Source of the DNA: Pseudomonas sp. AN-1
Lineage (GTDB): Bacteria > Pseudomonadota > Gammaproteobacteria > Pseudomonadales > Pseudomonadaceae
Direction of reading: 5' to 3'
Length of the DNA: 64,000 bases
NCBI RefSeq assembly: GCF_034057115.1
Contig: NZ_CP139195.1
Coordinates: forward strand, 930,001-994,000
The notes under the pieces are model-generated. The model saw only the letters and a list, made by a program, of their open reading frames with translations. It was not told the origin of the DNA and made no database searches. How positions within the stretch are numbered: position 1 is the first letter of the stretch; every line of letters begins with the position of its first letter. Shown piece after piece: positions 52,105 to 61,467 of this stretch. Made by a program: the position numbers and the translations under genes.

Positions 52105-52129
52105 ATGGTGCCCGAAGCCGGACTCGAAC
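52105..52129. repeat. Right attachment repeat inside tRNA-Leu
   Basis: The 3' end of the intact tRNA-Leu gene, matching 32768-32791 with one extra C. Confidence 0.88.
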
Positions 52130-52192
52130 CGGCATGACCTTGCGGCCGAGGGATTTTAAGTCCCCTGCGTCTACCGATTTCGCCATTCGGGC
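52106..52192 (-). tRNA. tRNA-Leu (anticodon UAA)
   Basis: An 87-nt tRNA including an encoded CCA. Acceptor stem GCCCGAA / TTCGGGC, long variable arm, T-arm GGTTCGAGTCC and the anticodon loop CTTAAAA with UAA (complement at 52156-52158). It is the integration target of the element; its 3' half is presumably element-derived. Confidence 0.95.
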
Positions 52193-52284
52193 GGTAGCGC
52201 GTCGATGTGCCGCCAGCGGCACGGGGCGGACTATATACAGTCGCCCGCCTACGCTGCAAGTTCGGCTGAACTTGCCGGCAAATA

Positions 52285-52319
52285 AAAAGCCCTGTAGATC
52301 AATGATCTACAGGGCTTTT
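52285..52319 (-). terminator. Terminator between the tRNA-Cys remnant and tRNA-Leu
   Basis: AAAAGCCCTGTAGATC and its exact reverse complement flank AAT, giving a 16-bp perfect stem ending in T-runs in both directions. Confidence 0.85.
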
Positions 52320-52326
52320 CTTGTAG

Positions 52327-52375
52327 TGGAGGCCGAGGTCGGAATCGAACCGGCGTACACGGATTTGCAATCCGC
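52327..52375 (-). pseudogene. 3' fragment of tRNA-Cys (GCA)
   Basis: The minus strand contains GCGGATTGCAAATCCG (anticodon arm with GCA), a T-arm with GGTTCGATTCC and the end GGCCTCCA. The acceptor 5' strand and D-arm are missing: bases beyond 52375 do not pair with the acceptor 3' side. This is what remains when an element integrates into tRNA-Cys and its other end is lost or lies elsewhere. Confidence 0.8.
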
Positions 52376-52599
52376 TCCCAAAACCCTTGAACGGCGCGCA
52401 TTCTAGCCGATTTCCGTGCCAGAACCAAGCGAAGCCGAAACCCCTGAAAGCCGCATGCTAGAGCGGTCGGATTTCGAGTTCTAGCACTCATTTTGCCCTC
52501 CTCCTGGGGGCTCGCCACCCCGCAACCCCATGACCAGCGAGCCGGCTCCAGTAGCCTCACGCACCCTGCTCGCACATCCAGCTGAGGCGGCCCTGCGCC

Positions 52600-52735
52600 C
52601 TACTCCGCCACCAGATGCCGGTCGATCAATCCAGCCACCTCGTAAGCATGGGTGAAGCCCAGGTCGTGACCGCCGCCGGTGAAGAAATGCAGCTCGGCAC
52701 GGGGCTGGCCGACGCGGACGGGGCAGCGAGGTGGA
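52600..52735 (-). pseudogene. Duplicated C-terminal fragment of an alpha/beta hydrolase
   Basis: The minus strand reads AELHFFTGGGHDLGFTHAYEVAGLIDRHL and stops at 52600. The same block (AELHVIPGGGHDLGSTHAAEVARLIDRHL) ends the intact hydrolase at 53177-53863, and the DNA is similar with a small internal deletion. No N-terminal part is present. Confidence 0.75.
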
Positions 52736-52769
52736 CAATCAAAGCGTTCCCCCCTACCGCCCGCCGAAA

Positions 52770-53177
52770 TCAGTGCTGGATGATCGATGAATGCGTGACT
52801 CCACCTGCATCGTCAAAGAAAACATGAAGATCGTTGTAGTCAATGCCCAGGCCACTGCACATGCCGAGCACATAGCGGTACTCACTCGGTCCTTTGAAGT
52901 CAGGCCTGCCCAGCACCCTCTCGACTTCCTCCCTGGAAGTTCCGGGGACCAACAGGCGGCCTCGTACATCCTCGGCCATACCGCCGCGATAGCAGGTTCC
53001 GTCCATGGCATCCGTTGTAGGAGCGCGCCACTTTTCCGGATCGAAATCCTCGGAGCTGAAAACTCCAGCCGAGCCCCACCAGACAAGCAGCCCGAGCAGC
53101 ACTACCAAGGAAAAAACCACTGCAAGCACAGCAATCGCTGCAGCTTTGAGCGCTCGCTTGAAGCTCCATGCCGCCAT
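52770..53177 (-). CDS. Small membrane-anchored protein with SmpA/BamE-like end
   Basis: A 135-residue protein with one N-terminal membrane helix (AAAIAVLAVVFSLVVLLGLLVWW, about residues 11-33) and a soluble part whose end (LVPGTSREEVERVLGRPDF, then EYRYVLGMCSG and DLHVFFDDAGGV) resembles the SmpA/BamE fold. The ATG shares one base with the hydrolase stop (TGATG), so translation is coupled. Function unknown. Confidence 0.65.
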   Translation of the reverse strand: MAAWSFKRALKAAAIAVLAVVFSLVVLLGLLVWWGSAGVFSSEDFDPEKWRAPTTDAMDGTCYRGGMAEDVRGRLLVPGTSREEVERVLGRPDFKGPSEYRYVLGMCSGLGIDYNDLHVFFDDAGGVTHSSIIQH

Positions 53178-53863
53178 CAGCCCTGCCCCCCCCCATCGAG
53201 ATGCCCATGGTTCGCTACTCGCAGTGAGACGCCTGATGACTGCGTTTGAAGGGGGGACGCAAGATGCCTGTCGATCAGCCTCGCCACCTCGGCCGCATGG
53301 GTGGAGCCCAGGTCGTGTCCACCACCGGGGATGACGTGCAGCTCGGCGCAAGGTAGAAGCTCGGCGAGGCGCTGGCCGACGCGGACGGGGCTGATCGGGT
53401 CGGCGTCGCCCCAGAGCAGCAGCACGGGCATGTGCAGCTCGGCCAGCCGGGCGGTGAGGTCGGTGCGGTCGTCGAGGAACCAGCGCGGCAGGTTCGGGTT
53501 GGCGGCGGCGAAGTCCGGGCGCCAGTCCTGCGCGCCCAGGGCGAGCATGTCCACCCCGCCCGAGGTGACGGTCAGCACCAGGTGGGTGACCTGCTCGGGC
53601 CGCTCCAGCGCCGTGCACACGGCGACGATGCCGCCCATGGACTGCGCCACCAGCGCGGTGGGCTGGTCGATCTCCGGCAGCACGCGGGCCACCAGATCGG
53701 CCATGCCGGTCACGCTCGGGTCGGGTGGAGTGCTGCCGAAGCCGGGCCAGCCGATATGGACCTGCTGCGCCGGGTGGGCGAGGCGCTCGGCGGCCGGGCG
53801 CCAGAACTCGGTGTTGCCGGAGGCGCCGGGGAGGAAGAGGAGTTTGGAGGGGGATGCGGTCAT
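53177..53863 (-). CDS. Alpha/beta-fold hydrolase
   Basis: A 228-residue alpha/beta hydrolase: LLFLPGASGN oxyanion region, nucleophile elbow VAQSMGGIVA (Ser), acid in LLLWGDADPIS and His in IPGGGHDLGS. The substrate is unknown. The last 20 residues after IDRHL are extra and may have arisen by rearrangement next to the duplicated tail at 52600-52735. ATG 53863 with AAGGAT upstream. Confidence 0.88.
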   Translation of the reverse strand: MTASPSKLLFLPGASGNTEFWRPAAERLAHPAQQVHIGWPGFGSTPPDPSVTGMADLVARVLPEIDQPTALVAQSMGGIVAVCTALERPEQVTHLVLTVTSGGVDMLALGAQDWRPDFAAANPNLPRWFLDDRTDLTARLAELHMPVLLLWGDADPISPVRVGQRLAELLPCAELHVIPGGGHDLGSTHAAEVARLIDRHLASPLQTQSSGVSLRVANHGHLDGGGQG

Positions 53864-53933
53864 TGATCATCCTTGATCGGTGGCGAAATGGACTGCTTAA
53901 AGCAAGGAAGACAAGGCTGCACCGCAGTCTACC

Positions 53934-54221
53934 CTACGCGCTGCGGCGCTTTGCCAGAACAACAAAATGGATGGTCGCCACGATCGGGGCAGCAAAAACA
54001 GCCCCTGCAAAGCTGGCCCCGACGAGGAACAAACTGATGCTGCAGGCAGCCACCCCCAACCCAAGCCCGAACAGTTGAACCGGCTTTCCCGGCCAGTGCC
54101 GATCCGCGACCAGATGGAAAGCAAGGTTTGCCGCCGAGACAATGCCCCAACAGCCACATACAACGAGAGCCGTGCCCAGAAGCCAATCGTCTCTGGAGGC
54201 GCTGCTAGTGGCCAACAGCAT
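53934..54221 (-). CDS. Small membrane protein beside the IS
   Basis: A 95-residue protein with three predicted membrane helices (WLLGTALVVCGCWGIVSAAN, LFGLGLGVAACSISLFLVGA, AGAVFAAPIVATIHFVVLA). ATG 54221 lies only 17 bp from the left inverted repeat of the ISL3 element, so its promoter, and possibly part of its N-terminus, have been cut off by the insertion. No family recognised. Confidence 0.5.
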   Translation of the reverse strand: MLLATSSASRDDWLLGTALVVCGCWGIVSAANLAFHLVADRHWPGKPVQLFGLGLGVAACSISLFLVGASFAGAVFAAPIVATIHFVVLAKRRSA

Positions 54222-54237
54222 TGGAGGCAGAAAAATA

Positions 54238-55544
54238 GGGTTCTTCGCGGGATCGTGGGGAAGAGCGGATTGACAGACAGGGAAGCAGGTAAATTGGCAG
54301 TCGCCAAACACACCAACGCCTGCCCCCTGCTGTCACCGTGCATCCTATTGATCTTGCTGCTTTCTGGCCAGGCTACGACGTTGTAGCCTGCAGCCATTCC
54401 GTCGAAAAAAACCTCACGCTGACCCTCGAACCCCGAGCGGCCGACCTTCCACGCTGTGGTCGCTGTCAGCAGCCCAGCCCCCTGATCCATGACCGACGCA
54501 TTCGCCTCGTTCGCGACCGGGATCTGTTCGATCAGCGCGTCCAGTTGCGACTCCCCATACGCCGAGTGGACTGCCTGACGTGTGGGCGAGTTACCGAGCA
54601 CATTTCCTGGTTGGCCCCGGCCTCGCGGCTGACCCGCCGGCTGTGTTCCTGGGTCGAAACCCTGCTGCGGTTCATGCCCATCAGCCATGTCAGCCAGCTC
54701 ACCGGGCTGCACTGGCACACCATCAAGACGCTGGACAAGCGGCGTCTCCAGGCCGCATTCGGCACCTTCGAGCCGGGCGATGTGCGCCGTCTGGTGATGG
54801 ACGAGTTCGCCCTGCACAAAGGCCATCGTTACGCGACGGTGATCATGGATGCCGAGCGTACCCGCGTTCTGTGGGTTGGCCTGGGTAACAGCCGCAAGGC
54901 CATACGCCCGTTCTTCGAGCAACTCGGTGAGCGCTGCCAGCAGATCGAGGCTGTGGCGATGGACATGAATACGGCCTTCGACCTGGAAGTGAAACAGCAC
55001 TGCCCTCAGGCCGAGGTTGTGTACGACTTGTTCCATGTGGTCGCCCGCTACGGACGTGACGTGATCGACCGCATCCGGGTAGACCAGGCCAATGCCCTGC
55101 GCCATGACAAGCCCGCTCGCCAAGTGGTCAAGCAGAGCCGTTGGCTGCTGCTGCGCAACCGGGAGAACCTGAAGGAGGATCATGCCGTTCGACTGCAGGA
55201 GTTGTTGGCAGCCAACCAGCCACTGGCCACGGTCTATGTGCTCAAGGATGCGTTGAAGGAGGTCTGGTACGCACCCAGCGTGCGGGAGGGCTGGCGGCGC
55301 TGGCGAACCTGGCTGAGGCATGTCCGGGAGAGCGGCTTGGCGCCGCTACAACGCTTTGCCCGCAACCTCCAGCGCTATGCCCGGGGCATCCTCGCCAGTG
55401 CACGATTCCACATGCACACCAGCCTGCTGGAGGGGGTGAACAACCGGATCAAGGTGATCAAGCGCATGGCCTATGGCTTCAGGGACGCCGATTACTTCTT
55501 CCTGAAAATCAAGGCCGCCTTCCCCGGGAAAATGCGATGAACCC
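54238..55544 (+). mobile_element. ISL3-family insertion sequence
   Basis: 1307 bp between 26-bp imperfect inverted repeats: the left begins GGGTTCTTCGC and ends GGGGAAG (54238-54263); the right, read inward, begins GGGTTCATCGC and ends GGGGAAG (55519-55544). It carries one ISL3 transposase. The 8 bp outside each end (GAAAAATA and TTTTTTGC) do not match, so no target duplication remains, which points to rearrangement after insertion. Confidence 0.82.
54338..55540 (+). CDS. ISL3-family transposase
   Basis: A 400-residue transposase: N-terminal zinc-ribbon (CGRCQQPS...CLTCGR), a helix-turn-helix (ISHVSQLTGLHWHTIKTLDK) and the DDE catalytic core with Asp in VMDEFALHKGHRY, Asp in VAMDMNTAFD and Glu in EGVNNRIKVIKRMAYGFRD. 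Starts with GTG at 54338. It looks intact. Confidence 0.93.
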   Translation: MHPIDLAAFWPGYDVVACSHSVEKNLTLTLEPRAADLPRCGRCQQPSPLIHDRRIRLVRDRDLFDQRVQLRLPIRRVDCLTCGRVTEHISWLAPASRLTRRLCSWVETLLRFMPISHVSQLTGLHWHTIKTLDKRRLQAAFGTFEPGDVRRLVMDEFALHKGHRYATVIMDAERTRVLWVGLGNSRKAIRPFFEQLGERCQQIEAVAMDMNTAFDLEVKQHCPQAEVVYDLFHVVARYGRDVIDRIRVDQANALRHDKPARQVVKQSRWLLLRNRENLKEDHAVRLQELLAANQPLATVYVLKDALKEVWYAPSVREGWRRWRTWLRHVRESGLAPLQRFARNLQRYARGILASARFHMHTSLLEGVNNRIKVIKRMAYGFRDADYFFLKIKAAFPGKMR

Positions 55545-55723
55545 TTTTTTGCCCGAACTTCGGAGCGTCACCCCTCGCCCTGCAGCTCTTCGCCGGCGCC
55601 GAAATCAGGCCCCGGCATATCGCCCGCGGTCCTGCCTATCCTCCCCCCGCCATCGCATCGCCAGCAGGAGACTTCCCGCGCTCAAGGTCGATAGCAGCGC
55701 CATCCTCATGGTGCTCGGCATGG

Positions 55724-56142
55724 TTGCCGTCGCTCCCCAGCCGCTCGCCGGAGCGCGACCTGGCATTCCCGGAGTCGCGCTACGCCTTCCCGCCCGCGAA
55801 GATCGCCGAGCTCATCACCCAGTCGTCGACGACTGATCGCTATTTCAAGCAGGCTCTGGCCAAATTAGGGATTCGGGACCGTCCGCAGTACAATGCTCGT
55901 CACACCTACGCGACCATGTGCCTGATGAGCGGGATGAACCCCGCGTTCATCGCGTCCCAGCTCGGGCACAGCGTCCAGATGCTGCTGTCCACCTACGCCC
56001 GCTGGATCGACTCCACGACCGACTGGCATGAGCTCGACAAGCTCGATACGGAACCGGCCAAGCCCACTGATAAAGCGCCGGATGGTACGAAAGTGGTACA
56101 GCTCACAACGACACCCTGCTACAACCCGCGAGATAGAGCCTC

Positions 56143-56146
<4 letters not shown>
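55724..56146 (+). pseudogene. C-terminal fragment of a second phage-type integrase
   Basis: The frame contains LAKLGIRDRPQYNARHTYATMCLMSGMNPAFIASQLGHS and LLSTYARWI, the HxxR, His and Tyr end of a tyrosine recombinase of the Pseudomonas phage kind. The N-terminal and arm-binding parts are missing; the ATG at 55724 precedes unrelated sequence. Its stop overlaps the TTG start of the ABC-F gene. It is likely the remnant integrase of the element once inserted at tRNA-Cys. Confidence 0.8.
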
Positions 56147-57732
<1,586 letters not shown>

Positions 57733-57745
57733 TCTGCCCCCGATG

Positions 57746-57775
57746 AAAAACGCCCCGCACTTGCGGGGCGTTTTT
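57746..57775. terminator. Bidirectional terminator between ybiT and uppP
   Basis: CGCCCCGC (57751-57758) pairs with GCGGGGCG (57763-57770), flanked by an A-run and a T-run, serving both convergent genes. Confidence 0.92.
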
Positions 57776-57791
57776 CATTCTGAACGCTCGC

Positions 57792-58625
57792 TCAGCCCTG
57801 CGCCGTGCTCCAGTCGATCATGCCCAGCTGCCAGGTGGCGAGGATCAGCAGGCCGAAACCGATGCGGTACCAGGCGAATACCGCATAGCTGTGGTTGGCG
57901 ATGAACTTGAGCAACGCCCGCACAGCCAGCATGGCGAAGATGAACGAGGTGACGAAGCCGAGGGCGAACACCGGCAGGTCGCCGCCGTTCTCGAACAGGG
58001 CGCGATGCTTGTAGCCGGAATAGACCGCGGCACCGACCATGGTCGGCATGGCGAGGAAGAAGGAGAACTCGGTGGCCGCCTTGCGCGACAGGCCGAAGAT
58101 CAGCCCGCCGATGATGGTCGAGGCCGAGCGCGAGGTGCCGGGGATCATCGCCAGGCACTGGGCGCAGCCGATCTTCAGGGCATGTTTCCAGCTCATGTCG
58201 TCCACCGCATGCACCTCGATGGCATGCTGACGCTTCTCGGCCCACAGCATGACCAGCCCGCCGATGACCAGCGCGCTGGCCACGGTGATCGGGTTGAACA
58301 GCCAGTGTTCGATCAGGTCGGCGAAGGCCACGCCGAGGATCACCGCCGGGAAGAAGGCGATCAGCAGGTTGCAGGTGAACCGCTGCGCCTGGCGCTCGCG
58401 CGGCAGGCCGAGCACCACGTCGAAGATGCGCTGGCGGAACTCCCAGACCACGGCGAGGATCGCGCCGAGCTGGATGATGATGTTGAACGCCTTGGCGCGG
58501 TCGCCGCCGAAGCCGATCAGGTCCGCGACTATGATCTGGTGACCGGTGCTGGAGATCGGCAGGAACTCGGTCAGTCCCTCGACGATTCCCAGGATCAGCG
58601 CCTGGATGGCGGTCCACAATTCCAT
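57792..58625 (-). CDS. uppP: Undecaprenyl-diphosphatase
   Basis: A 277-residue integral membrane phosphatase that recycles undecaprenyl pyrophosphate for peptidoglycan and other polymers. Motifs: [17 protein letters not shown] at the N-terminus and PGTSRSAST in the second half; about eight helices. ATG 58625 ([10 protein letters not shown]) matches the family; the upstream extension is not used. Confidence 0.95.
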   Translation of the reverse strand: MELWTAIQALILGIVEGLTEFLPISSTGHQIIVADLIGFGGDRAKAFNIIIQLGAILAVVWEFRQRIFDVVLGLPRERQAQRFTCNLLIAFFPAVILGVAFADLIEHWLFNPITVASALVIGGLVMLWAEKRQHAIEVHAVDDMSWKHALKIGCAQCLAMIPGTSRSASTIIGGLIFGLSRKAATEFSFFLAMPTMVGAAVYSGYKHRALFENGGDLPVFALGFVTSFIFAMLAVRALLKFIANHSYAVFAWYRIGFGLLILATWQLGMIDWSTAQG

Positions 58626-58949
58626 GCAAGAACTCCCGTCACGCGCCCCTGGCGCGTCCATTTCCGTGATTGATAGCTGCCTGGCCGCAGCCCTGCGCTG
58701 CATGGCTGACGGCCGGGCGGCATCCTACCAGAGCGCGATCCGGGGTGCAGGTTCCGGCATCGCGCATTGACCGGAATCAAGGCGAAGTAGCACTTTGCCA
58801 CCCCACACTCGCAGATGACCGACGTCCGTCGCAAATCCGCGCAGCGCATCTGGTCTGCCGATATCCTGCCTGCGCATACTGCGCCCCCGAACCCACGCCC
58901 GCCCCGGGCAGCATCCCCTCGTCATGGTGTCATCGCAGTGACTACATTC

Positions 58950-59552
58950 ATGAGCCCCAAGGGAATCGACCTGAGCAGGAAGCCGAACCCCGACCTGATC
59001 TGGGATCTTGACGGACTACACGACCGCGCCCAGGCGGAGCGCCTGATCCGGCTGTTCGAGAACCGCCTGTGCATCCATGCCGGCTCGGTGAACCAGCTGT
59101 ACACCGACTACAGCCTGTACTTCCCCGCCGGCGGCAGCCACAAGATGGTGGTCCAGCCCAGCACCCACGCCATCCTCGACACGATTCACCACATTTCACC
59201 GCTGGCGGTGGTCAAGACCGGCCTGTGCGTGCTGCCGGGGCACTTCCAGAACCAGCGGGGCCTGCTGCTGGCCCTCATGGGCAGCAACGGCGAACCGCTG
59301 CAGGCGCGCCCGCTCAAGAGCGCCCTGGCCCTGATCATCAGCAGGCTCAAGGCCCGCGGCGAGGCTTTCCTGCCGGTACTGGTCAAGGGCGACCTGCGCG
59401 AACTCGACCAGCGCATCCCCTGCCTGCACCTGCACCGCCTGCAGCTGTGCGACCTGCCGCACCTGTCGGCCTTCGAGCGCAACGAACTGCAACGGACCGT
59501 GACCGACAAGCTGCTGAAGCTCTGCCGCGAGGCCGACCAGTTGAGCTGCTGA
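58950..59552 (+). CDS. Conserved hypothetical protein
   Basis: A 200-residue soluble protein with no recognised domain. It contains several Cys and His residues (CLHLHRLQLCDLPHL) and a KLLKLCREADQL tail. Start either the ATG at 58950 or a GTG four codons earlier. Convergent with the DUF3429 gene, with stop codons five bases apart. Confidence 0.65.
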   Translation: MSPKGIDLSRKPNPDLIWDLDGLHDRAQAERLIRLFENRLCIHAGSVNQLYTDYSLYFPAGGSHKMVVQPSTHAILDTIHHISPLAVVKTGLCVLPGHFQNQRGLLLALMGSNGEPLQARPLKSALALIISRLKARGEAFLPVLVKGDLRELDQRIPCLHLHRLQLCDLPHLSAFERNELQRTVTDKLLKLCREADQLSC

Positions 59553-59557
59553 GCGGC

Positions 59558-60025
59558 TCAGGCCAGCAGCACACCGCCCCAGGCCACCAGCAGGCTGATG
59601 CTGACCGCCACGGTCAGCGGCTTGCGCAACGGCTTGTACCAGATCGGCGCCAGCCCCAGGCGCACGGCACGCAGGTCGGCCAGGTACAGGCCGATGAAGG
59701 CCAGGATGAACACGGGAATCGCCAGCGCCACCGGCATGCCGAAGGAAACCGCCGCCCAGCCGATCAGCGGCGGTATCACCGACAGGCCCAGCTGCATCTG
59801 GGCATTCAGGCTGTCTTCCTCGGCGCGCATCGCCAGGCCCCAGTGGATGGCTCCCATGAAGGCCAGGATCACTGCCGAGTAGTCGAGCAGCGCGGTCAGT
59901 ACCAGCGGGCGCCAGCCGACCGGGGTGAGCCAGATGCCCAGGGCGCCACTGATGAACGGGATCAGCCCGGCCAGGCCGAGCAGCCAGGCCAGATGCGGGG
60001 GGCGGGTGGCAGTGAAGGGATGCAT
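59558..60025 (-). CDS. DUF3429 membrane protein
   Basis: A 155-residue protein with about five membrane helices, matching the DUF3429 family pattern (LAWLLGLAGLIPFISGAL, DYSAVILAFMGAIHWGLAM, IPPLIGWAAVSF). Function unknown. ATG 60025 with GGAGAAAAC upstream; the long open frame beyond it is not coding-like. Confidence 0.85.
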   Translation of the reverse strand: MHPFTATRPPHLAWLLGLAGLIPFISGALGIWLTPVGWRPLVLTALLDYSAVILAFMGAIHWGLAMRAEEDSLNAQMQLGLSVIPPLIGWAAVSFGMPVALAIPVFILAFIGLYLADLRAVRLGLAPIWYKPLRKPLTVAVSISLLVAWGGVLLA

Positions 60026-60373
60026 GTTTTCTCCTTGCGCTCGGCGAATGGCTGGCATGCCGCTGCAACAGCGGACTGTGTTGCACGCATGATACAGATC
60101 GGGGCCGGCAAATAGCGCGTTCCTGCGGCCCGGCCGCCCTTGCGGGGGGACTGTATCAATCCTGCAACACCCGCAATTTCCCTGCAGGCCGCGGATTTGC
60201 TGGCCCCGAGACCTGAGCGGCTCATTCGGGTGTTTCAGCGGGTTAACACCTTTCCCCGCCGTTTTCCCGCCGTATCCGCCAAGCCACTGATCTGATTGGG
60301 TTTTCGAGAACTGGCACGACACCTGCGATACAGACAGCACGCAACAGGGTCTGAACGTGCAGGAAACGCTGCC
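60026..60373. other. Upstream region of the fap operon
   Basis: Divergent regulatory region of 348 bp between the DUF3429 gene and fapA. Contains a sigma-54-type promoter (60312-60326). No further gene seen; binding sites for an enhancer protein were not identified. Confidence 0.6.
60312..60326 (+). promoter_or_regulatory. Sigma-54-type promoter of fapABCDEF
   Basis: TGGCACG-N4-CTGC matches the -24/-12 consensus TGGCACG-N4-TTGC with correct GG-GC spacing and one mismatch. Transcription would start about 35 bp before the fapA ATG. This predicts RpoN control. Confidence 0.6.
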
Positions 60374-60829
60374 ATGGATCGAAAAGCTTCAAGGATCTCT
60401 CGCTCGGCAATGCTGCTGACGATCGCACTGACAGGTGCAGGAACAATCACTCCTGCGCTCAGCGCCGACGGTGTCATCGTCATCACCCGCGACGTGCAGC
60501 CGCGGGTCGCAACCCGAGCCCCGCTGGCTCCCGATCCGAATCCGAACACGGTCAGCGCCAAGGCAGCCATGGGCAATCGCACCATGGCCGCGACCGAGCT
60601 GAGCGATGGCGACTTCGCCAGCATCTCCAGCGGTGCGGGCCTGCAGCGCCAGGTGATGCCGGGCGGCCAGCTCCCCGGCCTCGGCGCATCGAGCGGCGAA
60701 GCCGGCCGGGGCCTGCCCAACATGCGGGCGGGGCACTCGGGGGGCGCCGGCGCCAGCATCTCCAACCAGGTCAACCGCAGTCTGCAGCAGGGCCTGGCCC
60801 CACTGAAAGCCATCACCGGAGATCGCTGA
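60374..60829 (+). CDS. fapA: Functional amyloid operon protein FapA
   Basis: A 151-residue exported protein (signal peptide ending near PALSA, residue 30). Gly/Ser/Asn-rich mature part with SDGDFASISSGAG and a C-terminal GAGASISNQVNRSLQQGL. FapA keeps the amyloid subunits soluble and influences fibre composition in Pseudomonas. Identified by its place directly before fapB and by length. Its stop is 1 bp before the fapB ATG. Confidence 0.85.
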   Translation: MDRKASRISRSAMLLTIALTGAGTITPALSADGVIVITRDVQPRVATRAPLAPDPNPNTVSAKAAMGNRTMAATELSDGDFASISSGAGLQRQVMPGGQLPGLGASSGEAGRGLPNMRAGHSGGAGASISNQVNRSLQQGLAPLKAITGDR

Positions 60830-60830
60830 C

Positions 60831-61409
60831 ATGCGCCGCATCAGTCTGTTCATCGGCCTCGCCTTGCCGGCTCTGGCTCTGGCCGAGCAGGTTCCTCCGC
60901 ACAGCCAGGCCCTGATCGAAGACAGCGGACGCAACTACCAGGGCGTGCTGTCGATCAACCAGGCGGCAGGCGATCAGCATCAGCAGATCAACGCACGCGC
61001 CCTGGCTATCGGCAGCGGCGCGTCCGCGACGACCAACTTGCGGCAGCAGCAGGTTCTGGAGAACCCCGATCTTTCCCGGAACATGCAGTCGAGCATCGAG
61101 GGCAATGCCTTCAGCAACGGCAACGGCGTACTCGGCGTCAACCAGTCGAGCGGCGCCGGCAGCCAGCAGATCAACTCTTTCCGCACGAGCGTGGGCGCTC
61201 CCGTGGAAAGTTTGGACGACAGCATCCTCGCTCAGCAGAGCGTGGTGCTTTCGCAGGACTCAGGAGCAGCTGAGTCGGGGCCGGGAGCCAGGATCGTCGG
61301 TACCGACGACCGGGCCTTCGCCGGCAGCAGTGGTGTAGTTCAGCTGAGCCAGAGCGCTGGGGTGGGCAACCGGACGGTAAACAGCCTCAGCATAAGGGTC
61401 ATGGATTGA
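60831..61409 (+). CDS. fapB: Functional amyloid minor subunit FapB
   Basis: A 192-residue exported protein (signal peptide to about residue 18). Three imperfect repeats built around GVLSINQAAGDQHQQINA, GVLGVNQSSGAGSQQINS and GVVQLSQSAGVGNRTVNS, the typical Fap amyloid repeats with conserved Asn and Gln that stack into a beta-solenoid. FapB is thought to act as nucleator and minor fibre component. Confidence 0.93.
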   Translation: MRRISLFIGLALPALALAEQVPPHSQALIEDSGRNYQGVLSINQAAGDQHQQINARALAIGSGASATTNLRQQQVLENPDLSRNMQSSIEGNAFSNGNGVLGVNQSSGAGSQQINSFRTSVGAPVESLDDSILAQQSVVLSQDSGAAESGPGARIVGTDDRAFAGSSGVVQLSQSAGVGNRTVNSLSIRVMD

Positions 61410-61467
61410 CCTGAAACCAACGCAAGTCCAACACGTGTTGCATAAAAAAACTGCAAGGAGAACCACC

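Larger units (their letters stand above)
32768..52129. mobile_element. 19.4-kb integrated element in tRNA-Leu (defective prophage or satellite)
   Basis: Boundaries: a 24-bp copy of the tRNA-Leu 3' end (32768-32791) and the intact tRNA end (52105-52129), differing by one C. Inside each end lies a tandem pair of the 12-mer CGTATCCC(T/C)AAA, probable integrase arm sites. A P4-type integrase sits next to the tRNA. All genes read leftward: int, coiled-coil, AlpA-like, KilA-N, small overlapping genes, primase/ATPase, unknowns, decoration protein, portal, tail chaperone, tape measure. Capsid, maturation protease, large terminase, major tail protein, lysis genes and a CI-like repressor were not found. 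Confidence 0.9.

Noticed and set aside
52327-52375. Functional tRNA-Cys
   Set aside because: The D-arm and 5' acceptor strand are missing, so no cloverleaf can form.
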